Of a stretch of DNA of 6,173 nucleotides, positions 1-4,942 are shown piece by piece. Every line of letters begins with the position of its first letter. Position 1 is the first letter of the stretch. The stretch is from an uncultured Actinomycetes bacterium (lineage in GTDB: Bacteria; Actinomycetota; Acidimicrobiia; Acidimicrobiales; Ilumatobacteraceae): assembly GCA_903858075.1 (NCBI GenBank), contig CAIOHI010000257.1, positions 1-6,173 on the forward strand. The letters are read 5' to 3'. The notes beneath the pieces were generated by a model. That model did not search any database. It had not been told where the DNA came from and was given only the letters and a program-made list of their open reading frames with translations. A program made the translations under genes and the position numbers.

Positions 1-600
1 AGCGGGGCAGTGCGAGTGGGTGGAGCATTACTCGCAGCAGTTCAGCAAGATGAAAATGCATTGCACTCCCATGAGTGGCGCAAGAAAGTGCTGGTAGCAA
101 CTTCAGACCTTGAAGGACACGGCGACAATGTCGCTGCTTCGTTGCTCGGTGGCATTGTGGGAACTAACGGCACATTTGCTGCGAGCATTACGAATAACTG
201 CGCAGTTGAAGTTCTGGTATGGGTTCCTTCTTCGTCTACCTCAACACATGCATCGCGCACAAAATTGCCGGCCCAAGTACCTCTCGCAGATGCGGCTTTC
301 AATATTGCGCACACCGCACTTCTTGTTGGGGCACTGAATTCTGGAGACCTTGAAGCACTTGCTGTGGCTACTGCCGACCGTTTGCATCAAGACATTCGTT
401 TTGCTGCAGTGCCAGATAGTCGTGCAGCACTCGACGCAGGGTTGAGTGCCGGAGCCATTTGCGGTTGGTTGTCGGGCTCGGGGCCGAGTGTTGCCATGTT
501 TTGCCGTGTGGGTGAGGCAGCGCGAATTGCTCAAAGCCTTCCTGTGCAGGGTTCGGCAAAGGTGTTAAGTATCGACACTGTTGGCGCACGCCTGTTGTAG
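1..600 (+). CDS. thrB: Homoserine kinase, 5'-truncated by the window edge
   Basis: Homoserine kinase phosphorylates L-homoserine to O-phospho-L-homoserine with ATP in the cytoplasm, the step before threonine synthase. The reading frame is open from base 1, so the 199 residues seen are the C-terminal two thirds of a protein normally about 300 long. The window opens inside the GHMP-kinase ATP-binding motif (Ser-Gly-Ala at local residues 1-3 fits the end of PxxxGLGSSxA). Further support comes from EGHGDNVAASLLGG (local 38-51), the LPAQVPLADAAFNIAHTALL stretch, DRLHQ (local 126-130) and the C-terminal GHMP loop WLSGSGPSVA (local 156-165). The GTG at base 10 is an internal valine, not a start. The gene ends with TAG. 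The upstream neighbours hom and thrC, which often accompany thrB, would be outside the window. Family identification is firm; substrate choice follows from the ThrB-specific EGHxDNV and DRLHQ motifs. Confidence 0.95.
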   Translation, partial: SGAVRVGGALLAAVQQDENALHSHEWRKKVLVATSDLEGHGDNVAASLLGGIVGTNGTFAASITNNCAVEVLVWVPSSSTSTHASRTKLPAQVPLADAAFNIAHTALLVGALNSGDLEALAVATADRLHQDIRFAAVPDSRAALDAGLSAGAICGWLSGSGPSVAMFCRVGEAARIAQSLPVQGSAKVLSIDTVGARLL

Positions 601-620
601 CTCTGTCACACCCCTTTGCT

Positions 621-628
621 CATATGTG
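621..628 (+). promoter_or_regulatory. Possible -10 element of a leaderless promoter for the CxxC protein
   Basis: CATATGTG lies 3-10 bases before the ATG at 632, and no purine-rich Shine-Dalgarno sequence is present. In actinobacteria a TANNNT-like element at this distance often places the transcription start at or near the start codon. No convincing -35 is visible. This is an inference from spacing and sequence only. Confidence 0.25.
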
Positions 629-631
629 GGT

Positions 632-856
632 ATGGAACAACGCACCTCAATTCCGGTTACTTCTTCGTCGCTCACTATCTCATGCGATACCTGCGTGATG
701 CGTGAGAGCGATGCTTGCGGTGACTGCGTGGTCTCGTATCTTCTCAATCACGAGCCAGGCGATGCCGTGGTATTCAGCTTCGAAGAAGAGCGAGCCGTCA
801 GGTTGCTCGCTTCTGCGGGTTTGGTGCCTACGCTTCGTCATCGTGAAGTCGGCTGA
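632..856 (+). CDS. Small double-CxxC protein, putative metal-binding, function unknown
   Basis: This 74-residue protein has no function I can name. Its central feature is a cysteine block, CDTC at residues 18-21 and CGDC at 29-32, linked by a seven-residue loop. The four-cysteine spacing C-x2-C-x7-C-x2-C suits a zinc ribbon or another metal site. A predicted helix and acidic strand follow (VVSYLL, then EPGDAVVFSFEEERAVRLLASAGLVP), ending in a basic LRHRE tail. I recall similar short proteins in other actinobacteria, but could not check this. The ATG at 632 is preferred over in-frame starts at 581 and 626, because 581 would overlap the end of thrB and its extra residues look like read-through of that gene. 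Its last 14 bases overlap the start of queG, suggesting coupled translation. It could be a zinc protein, an Fe-S accessory factor or a small regulator; no choice is possible from sequence alone. Confidence 0.75.
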   Translation: MEQRTSIPVTSSSLTISCDTCVMRESDACGDCVVSYLLNHEPGDAVVFSFEEERAVRLLASAGLVPTLRHREVG

Positions 857-1970
857 GTCTCAAAGTAGCTATACACAGCACCTCTCTGAGGTAGGTCTGT
901 CGGCTGGGCTGCACCGCATTGGCTTCACCACTGCCGAGCCCTTGCTCCGGGCCCGTGAAGCTTTGGTCGAGCGCGAAGCACGTGGGTTACGCGACACCAT
1001 GCAGTTCACATATCGCAACCCCATTCGCTCGACCACTCCCGAAATGGCTCTTCCCCATGCGCGCAGCATTGTGGTGGGCGCGCGCAGTTATTTCGCCGAT
1101 GTGCAAATGCCGGCACTTTCTGAAATGACCGACCAGGTATTTGGTGACGTTGCTCGCTATGCCTGGTCCGATCATTATGCGTCGTTGCGCGATTCGCTCA
1201 CAGTGGTTGCGCAACAGTTGCGTAGCGATGGTCATGAAGCTCTGGTGTTTGCCGATAGCAATGCAATTGTCGATCGTGAAGTTGCGTACCTTGCAGGGCT
1301 CGGATGGTTTGGCAAAAATGCAAACTTGCTCATCAGCGGTGCAGGCAGTTGGTTTGTCTTGGGTTGTGTTGTTACTACTGCCGAGTTGTCGCCGTCATCT
1401 GTGGTGTCTGACGGTTGTGGAACCTGCCGGCGGTGTCTCGATGCCTGCCCAACCGGAGCCATTGTGGAGCCTGGTGTTATTGACGCGGGAAAGTGCTTGG
1501 CATGGATACTGCAAAAGCCTGGTGTTATAGCGCACCAGTATCGCGAAGCTATTGGGGCACGCATGTACGGCTGCGACTCATGCCAAGACGCATGCCCACC
1601 AAGCATGCGTCTTGCACAGCATGAAAATGTTGCCGACGATGCCCAAATAGTGGTCGATGTGTTGGAACTGTTGTCACTCAGCGATGCTGAAATTCTGGAA
1701 CGCTACGGCCGTTGGTACATTGCGGGCCGCGATCCGCGATGGGTGCGCCGCAATGCCTTGGTGGTCATTGGCAATACAGCTTCCTTGCACAATGAAAAAG
1801 CGAAAGCGGTAGTGGCCACTCACGTGCAGAGCTCCGACCCTGTCTTGCGGGCACATGCAATTTGGGCGGCATCGCGCCTAGGCATGGGTTCAAGCATTCC
1901 GTTGCACGACGAAGATCCCGATGTACAAGCGGAATTGCACCGTCTGCCAGGCGTGCGTGAGCAACACTAG
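843..1970 (+). CDS. queG: Epoxyqueuosine reductase QueG (cobalamin and 4Fe-4S dependent)
   Basis: QueG reduces epoxyqueuosine to queuosine at the wobble position of tRNAs for Tyr, His, Asn and Asp, in the cytoplasm, using cobalamin and two [4Fe-4S] clusters. With the GTG start at 843 the product is 375 residues, usual for the family. An N-terminal domain (about 10-180) carries the typical MQFTYRNP segment (53-60), an aspartate (D138, in ADSN) at the place of the family's proposed acid catalyst, and GLGWFGKNANLL (152-163). The ferredoxin-like part has C192, C195, C198, C202, then C218, then C244, C247, C251: eight cysteines for two clusters. The C-terminal 300-350 region looks like HEAT repeats. 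An open frame reaches back to a GTG at 702, but those 47 residues lie over the preceding gene and do not resemble QueG. The 843 start has no clear ribosome site, so translation may depend on the upstream gene. No other queuosine gene is in the window. Confidence 0.95.
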   Translation: MKSAESQSSYTQHLSEVGLSAGLHRIGFTTAEPLLRAREALVEREARGLRDTMQFTYRNPIRSTTPEMALPHARSIVVGARSYFADVQMPALSEMTDQVFGDVARYAWSDHYASLRDSLTVVAQQLRSDGHEALVFADSNAIVDREVAYLAGLGWFGKNANLLISGAGSWFVLGCVVTTAELSPSSVVSDGCGTCRRCLDACPTGAIVEPGVIDAGKCLAWILQKPGVIAHQYREAIGARMYGCDSCQDACPPSMRLAQHENVADDAQIVVDVLELLSLSDAEILERYGRWYIAGRDPRWVRRNALVVIGNTASLHNEKAKAVVATHVQSSDPVLRAHAIWAASRLGMGSSIPLHDEDPDVQAELHRLPGVREQH

Positions 1971-1976
1971 AGAAGC

Positions 1977-3101
1977 ATGACTTCCCGCCACCTGTTAGTA
2001 ACGAACGACTTCCCACCAAAAATTGGTGGTATTCAGTCATTGCTCTGGGAATGGTGGCGGCGTTTGCCCAGCGATTCCTTTGCTGTACTCACATCGCCCT
2101 ACGAAGGTGCGAAAGAGTGGGATGCAACGCAACCGTTTCATATTGAGCGCACGCGTGAGCCAGTGCTATTGCCGCACCCATTCATGGTGAAGCGCATTAA
2201 CGAGATGGCGAAACGAATGAACGCCGACTTCGTAGTGCTCGACCCTGCGGTACCACTCGGCATTATTGGTCCGTCGTTGGAATTGCCTTACGCAGTTGTC
2301 GTTCACGGGGCCGAGGTCACGGTGCCGGGGCGTATTCCCGGAACGCACCAAATATTGGGTCGCGTATTGCGTCACTCCATTCACGTTGTTGCCGCTGGTC
2401 AGTACCCGGCAAATGAAGCGGCGCGTGCTGCAGGTCGTGACCTGCCCACAACGGTGGTGCAGCCAGGTGTTGACACCGAGCGTTTTCACGTATTGAGTGC
2501 CGACGAACGCGCATCGGCGCGTGAACATTTTGGTGTGTCGCCCAATGCCGAACTCATTGTTGGTGTCAGTCGTCTGGTTCCGCGCAAGGGGTTCGATATT
2601 GCTATTTCGGCAGTTGCGCGGCTCGCGCGTGACCGGCCGCAATTGGAAATGCTCATTGCAGGAGCCGGCCGCGATGCAAAACGTCTGAATGAACTTGCCA
2701 AAAAGTTGGGTGCTCCAGTGCGCTTTTTGGGTCGCACGCCATTTGAAGACCTGCCTCTTTTGTATGGTTGTGCCGATATTTTCACCATGCTGTGTCGCAA
2801 CAGGTGGGGCGGGCTTGAACAAGAAGGCTTTGGCATTGTGTTCCTGGAAGCAGCTGCTTGCGGAGTGCCGCAGGTAGCAGGCAGTAGTGGCGGTGCTGCT
2901 GAAGCGGTAGAAGATGGCGCCACGGGCATTGTGGTGAAAGACCCCACCAACATCGATGAGGTGGCGAAGGCGTTTGCCTTGCTGCTGAACAGCCCCGACC
3001 TGCGGCAAAGAATGGGAAATGCGGGGCGAGTGCGAGCAGTAGAGAGTTTTTCCTACGATGTGCTCACTGCCCGTTTATGGAATACTCTGTCGCAATTGTG
3101 A
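1977..3101 (+). CDS. pimB: GT4 glycosyltransferase, PimB-like (phosphatidylinositol monomannoside mannosyltransferase)
   Basis: This 374-residue protein is a GT-B fold retaining glycosyltransferase of family GT4. The N-terminal half starts with LLVTNDFPPKIGGIQS (6-21), the glycine-rich acceptor loop of the PimA/PimB group, and has VVHGAEV (108-114) with H110. The C-terminal half has QPGVDTERF (162-170), VSRLVPRKG (197-205) with R199 and K204 for the sugar-nucleotide phosphates, and the E-x7-E motif E283 to E291 within EGFGIVFLEA. PimB adds the second mannose, from GDP-mannose, to phosphatidylinositol monomannoside on the cytoplasmic face of the membrane. No signal peptide or membrane span is seen, as expected for a peripheral enzyme. 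It begins 6 bases after queG, too close for a normal Shine-Dalgarno site, and is followed 13 bases later by a membrane protein. Family GT4 is certain; the exact acceptor is inferred from the PimB-like wording, and a related mannosyl- or glucosyltransferase is possible. Confidence 0.8.
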   Translation: MTSRHLLVTNDFPPKIGGIQSLLWEWWRRLPSDSFAVLTSPYEGAKEWDATQPFHIERTREPVLLPHPFMVKRINEMAKRMNADFVVLDPAVPLGIIGPSLELPYAVVVHGAEVTVPGRIPGTHQILGRVLRHSIHVVAAGQYPANEAARAAGRDLPTTVVQPGVDTERFHVLSADERASAREHFGVSPNAELIVGVSRLVPRKGFDIAISAVARLARDRPQLEMLIAGAGRDAKRLNELAKKLGAPVRFLGRTPFEDLPLLYGCADIFTMLCRNRWGGLEQEGFGIVFLEAAACGVPQVAGSSGGAAEAVEDGATGIVVKDPTNIDEVAKAFALLLNSPDLRQRMGNAGRVRAVESFSYDVLTARLWNTLSQL

Positions 3102-3107
3102 AGAAAG
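3100..3107 (+). promoter_or_regulatory. Ribosome binding site deciding the start of the membrane protein
   Basis: GAAGAAAG sits 7 bases before the ATG at 3115 and overlaps the last two bases of the glycosyltransferase stop codon. It is the clearest Shine-Dalgarno-like stretch among the + strand starts, and it favours 3115 over the in-frame ATG at 3058, which lies inside the previous gene. Confidence 0.5.
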
Positions 3108-3114
3108 ACAAGTA

Positions 3115-3564
3115 ATGAGCAAAATCGTTTTGTTTAATCGAGTAGCAACTGTGTGCTTTGCTGTGATCGCAGTTTTCAGCGCCATTTTCTTTACTTCAGC
3201 ATGGCGAGTGGCAATTGTCGCAGTGTGTGTATCTCTTTTTGCTGCGGGTGTGGCTACTTTCCTCTTGGGGTACTTCGCTGCCGTGCAACGCAGCAGAGAA
3301 GAAGAGATTTCAGTTACTCAACTTTTCTTCTTGGCAGGCGAAGTTGCGCCAAAAAATGTGCGCTTAGCAATGTGGTATTGCTTTGCGGCACAATGCGCCG
3401 TTGGTCTTGGCGTTGCCTTGGCGCGACCTTCAACCGATGGAAAAGCGGGAAGTGTGATGGCCTTCGCGGTCATGGTTCCTATGCTCGGAATTGGGTTGAA
3501 TGGCCTGTGGGCGGGCAAGTTCGGTACATTTGAACCGCGACAATTGAAGTCTGCTCCGGAATAA
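3115..3564 (+). CDS. Small integral membrane protein with four predicted helices, function unknown
   Basis: I do not recognise a family for this 149-residue protein. Four hydrophobic stretches are visible, at about 9-30, 32-57, 82-103 and 112-133. Helices 1 and 2 are split by a short W-R turn, and helices 2 and 3 by a charged loop with QRSREEE (58-64). The positive-inside rule suggests that the Arg-rich loop after helix 2 and the C-terminal tail KFGTFEPRQLKS face the cytoplasm. No cleavable signal peptide, catalytic motif or cysteine pair stands out. It follows the PimB-like gene by 13 bases and precedes an SRPBCC gene by 36, so it is probably co-transcribed with envelope or lipid genes. A role in membrane lipid handling is only a guess from position. 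The start at 3115 is chosen for its ribosome site and to avoid overlap with the preceding gene. Confidence 0.75.
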   Translation: MSKIVLFNRVATVCFAVIAVFSAIFFTSAWRVAIVAVCVSLFAAGVATFLLGYFAAVQRSREEEISVTQLFFLAGEVAPKNVRLAMWYCFAAQCAVGLGVALARPSTDGKAGSVMAFAVMVPMLGIGLNGLWAGKFGTFEPRQLKSAPE

Positions 3565-3567
3565 ACG

Positions 3568-3577
3568 TGCAATTGCA
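3568..3577 (+). promoter_or_regulatory. Perfect 10-base palindrome upstream of the SRPBCC gene
   Basis: TGCAATTGCA reads the same on both strands and lies in the 36-base gap, 11 bases before the possible -10 element. Its place, roughly where a -35 and spacer would be, would suit an operator for a dimeric regulator. A palindrome this short can also arise by chance, so support is weak. Confidence 0.2.
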
Positions 3578-3588
3578 TGCGCCATCGG

Positions 3589-3595
3589 TAACAAT
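3589..3595 (+). promoter_or_regulatory. Possible -10 element of a leaderless promoter for the SRPBCC gene
   Basis: TAACAAT ends 5 bases before the ATG at 3601, and the bases between (GGGGT) are no normal Shine-Dalgarno position. The arrangement resembles the one before 632, where GGGT also touches the ATG. No strong -35 is seen. The inference rests on spacing alone. Confidence 0.3.
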
Positions 3596-3600
3596 GGGGT

Positions 3601-4032
3601 ATGGCCGAAACCGCCAAACAAACAACCGTCATCGCCGCATCGCCTGAGCACTGCTTTGCCATTGCTACTCAGTTCGAGCGCTACCCCGAATGGGCTAAAG
3701 ACCTGAAAGACGCCGTAGTCCTTGAACGCGATGCGCAAGATCGTGCTTCACGAGTCGAGTTTCGCGCTTCGGCACTTGGCCGCAGCACTCACTACACACT
3801 TGGCTACACCTACGGCGATTCTCCGCTCACCATTCAGTGGAAGCTTGTCGATGGCGACATTATGCGCACGCTCGATGGCGACTACATGTTTGAGCCAGTG
3901 AACAACGGAACACTTGTTACCTACGACCTGTCAATCGATCTCGTCATTCCACTTCCTGGTTTTGTGAAGCGCCGCGCCGAAAACCGCATTTTGCATACGT
4001 TGAATGAACTGAAAGCACGCTGCGAGTCGTAA
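3601..4032 (+). CDS. SRPBCC (START-like, polyketide cyclase/dehydrase type) protein
   Basis: This 143-residue protein has the length and pattern of one SRPBCC domain, a helix-grip fold with a deep hydrophobic pocket for a lipid or other apolar ligand. The opening TTVIAASPEHCFAIATQFERYPEWAKDL (8-35) is the typical first strand followed by two helices, with the family's YPEW motif at 28-31. The middle has alternating strands (RVEFRASALG, YTLGYTYG, IQWKLVDGD, GDYMFEP, TLVTYDLSIDL), and the long C-terminal helix starts after PLPGFVKRRAEN (117-128). There is no signal peptide, so it should be cytoplasmic. It resembles the group holding mycobacterial TB16.3 (Rv2185c), which as I recall lies close to pimB there; the similar order here supports a shared envelope or lipid link. 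The ligand is unknown, and no enzyme activity can be claimed. No alternative in-frame start is near. Confidence 0.88.
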   Translation: MAETAKQTTVIAASPEHCFAIATQFERYPEWAKDLKDAVVLERDAQDRASRVEFRASALGRSTHYTLGYTYGDSPLTIQWKLVDGDIMRTLDGDYMFEPVNNGTLVTYDLSIDLVIPLPGFVKRRAENRILHTLNELKARCES

Positions 4033-4052
4033 GACCGCGCATCAGCATTTTT

Positions 4053-4058
4053 CATTAT
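4053..4058 (+). promoter_or_regulatory. Possible -10 element upstream of the glucokinase gene
   Basis: CATTAT lies 5 bases before the ATG at 4064 in an A+T-rich patch of the 31-base gap, with no Shine-Dalgarno sequence between. It could serve a leaderless transcript of the kinase gene. No good -35 is seen. Confidence 0.25.
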
Positions 4059-4063
4059 TCAAC

Positions 4064-4942
4064 ATGGTTGCAATTGGTATCGATGTAGGCGGCACCAAGT
4101 GCCTTGCAGTTGCACTCGACGATGAGGGCTCTGTTCTCGATTCACTGACGCTTCCTACTGCCGCTGGCGTTGGTGTTGTTGAAGAAGTTGCCGATTTGTG
4201 CGTGGCCCTTGCGTCGCGTGTAGGGCAAACAGCAACATCGCTTGGAGTGGGCATGCCCGGAACAGTGTCGCGTGACGGCGTTGTGTATCTTGCTCCACAC
4301 CTTCCCGAAGTACGACGGCTACCCATGCGCGCGCTACTTGCAAGCCAACTAGGTATTCCTGTTGTTGTAGACAACGACGCAACATGTGCCGGAGTTGCTG
4401 AGTGGAAAAATGGTGCGGCACGAAATTGCGACGATGCGCTGGTCATTACTATTGGCACAGGAATTGGCGCCGCACTCATTGCCAACGGAAAAGTGATGCG
4501 CGGTCATCACGGTTTTGCCGGTGAAAGCGGGCACCACATTGTGATGCACGGTGGGGAAGAGTGCCCGTGTGGGCGACGCGGATGCTGGGAGCAGTACGCA
4601 TCGGGTTCTGCGCTACGGCGTATGGCCAATGGTGTCAGCGGCGAAGAAGTTTTACTGCGTGTTGTGCAAGAAGACAAAGAAGCACAGATCATTCTGGAAG
4701 AGTTTGCAAGCTGGGTAGCTCTTGGTCTTTTCAACTTGATCAATACGCTCGACCCGCAAGTCATTGTTCTGGGTGGTGGCCTTGGTTCGTCTGCAGTGCT
4801 GCGACACTTCGTAGCTAATGCATTGACTCAACAAATGCCGCCATCAGAGTTGCGCCCACCGCCGTTGTTGGTGACTGCGCAATTAGGCCCCGAAGCAGGT
4901 GCCATTGGAGCTGCGTTGCTGGGCAAAGAAGTTATTGAGTAG
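4064..4942 (+). CDS. glk: ROK-family sugar kinase, probable glucokinase
   Basis: The protein has 292 residues and is a complete ROK kinase, most likely phosphorylating glucose to glucose 6-phosphate with ATP (some relatives use polyphosphate). The N-terminal phosphate loop is IGIDVGGTK (4-12). The catalytic aspartate is D105 in VVDNDAT (101-107). ITIGTGIGAAL (129-139) is the second nucleotide-binding stretch. GFAGESGHH (150-158) gives sugar-contacting E154 and H157. The ROK zinc site is H157 with C167, C169 and C174 in CPCGRRGCWE, and E176 follows as a further sugar ligand. A C-terminal VIVLGGGLG (233-241) and GPEAGAIGAALL complete the fold. No N-terminal DNA-binding domain is present, so it is an enzyme rather than a ROK repressor. 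Streptomyces GlkA lies in a similar neighbourhood as far as I recall. N-acetylglucosamine, fructose or mannose kinase activity is possible. The 3' end overlaps the convergent glycerol kinase gene by 11 bases. Confidence 0.92.
   Translation: MVAIGIDVGGTKCLAVALDDEGSVLDSLTLPTAAGVGVVEEVADLCVALASRVGQTATSLGVGMPGTVSRDGVVYLAPHLPEVRRLPMRALLASQLGIPVVVDNDATCAGVAEWKNGAARNCDDALVITIGTGIGAALIANGKVMRGHHGFAGESGHHIVMHGGEECPCGRRGCWEQYASGSALRRMANGVSGEEVLLRVVQEDKEAQIILEEFASWVALGLFNLINTLDPQVIVLGGGLGSSAVLRHFVANALTQQMPPSELRPPPLLVTAQLGPEAGAIGAALLGKEVIE

Noticed and set aside
581..631. Longer start for the CxxC protein at ATG 581
   Set aside because: It would overlap the last 20 bases of thrB, and the extra residues carry no recognisable pattern; the ATG at 632 with its promoter-like upstream fits better.
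702..842. 47-residue N-terminal extension of QueG from a GTG at 702
   Set aside because: It overlaps the double-CxxC gene in another frame, does not resemble QueG N-termini, and the family length fits the 843 start.
1416..1605. Cysteine clusters suggesting a separate ferredoxin
   Set aside because: They are in frame with and part of QueG, whose family carries exactly this eight-cysteine set.
2486..2953. Open frame of 155 codons on the - strand
   Set aside because: It is also antisense to the glycosyltransferase, rich in Ser, Ala, Pro and Arg, with no domain pattern.
2166..3008. Open frame of 280 codons on the - strand opposite the glycosyltransferase gene
   Set aside because: It is fully antisense to a clear GT4 gene, has a Cys/His/Thr-rich composition typical of a shadow frame, and no known motif.
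3058..3114. Longer start for the membrane protein at ATG 3058
   Set aside because: It lies inside the glycosyltransferase gene, and the ATG at 3115 has a Shine-Dalgarno-like GAAGAAAG at good spacing.
4042..4485. Open frame of 147 codons on the - strand opposite the glucokinase gene
   Set aside because: It has low-complexity Ser/Thr/Ala composition mirroring the codons of the ROK kinase on the other strand.
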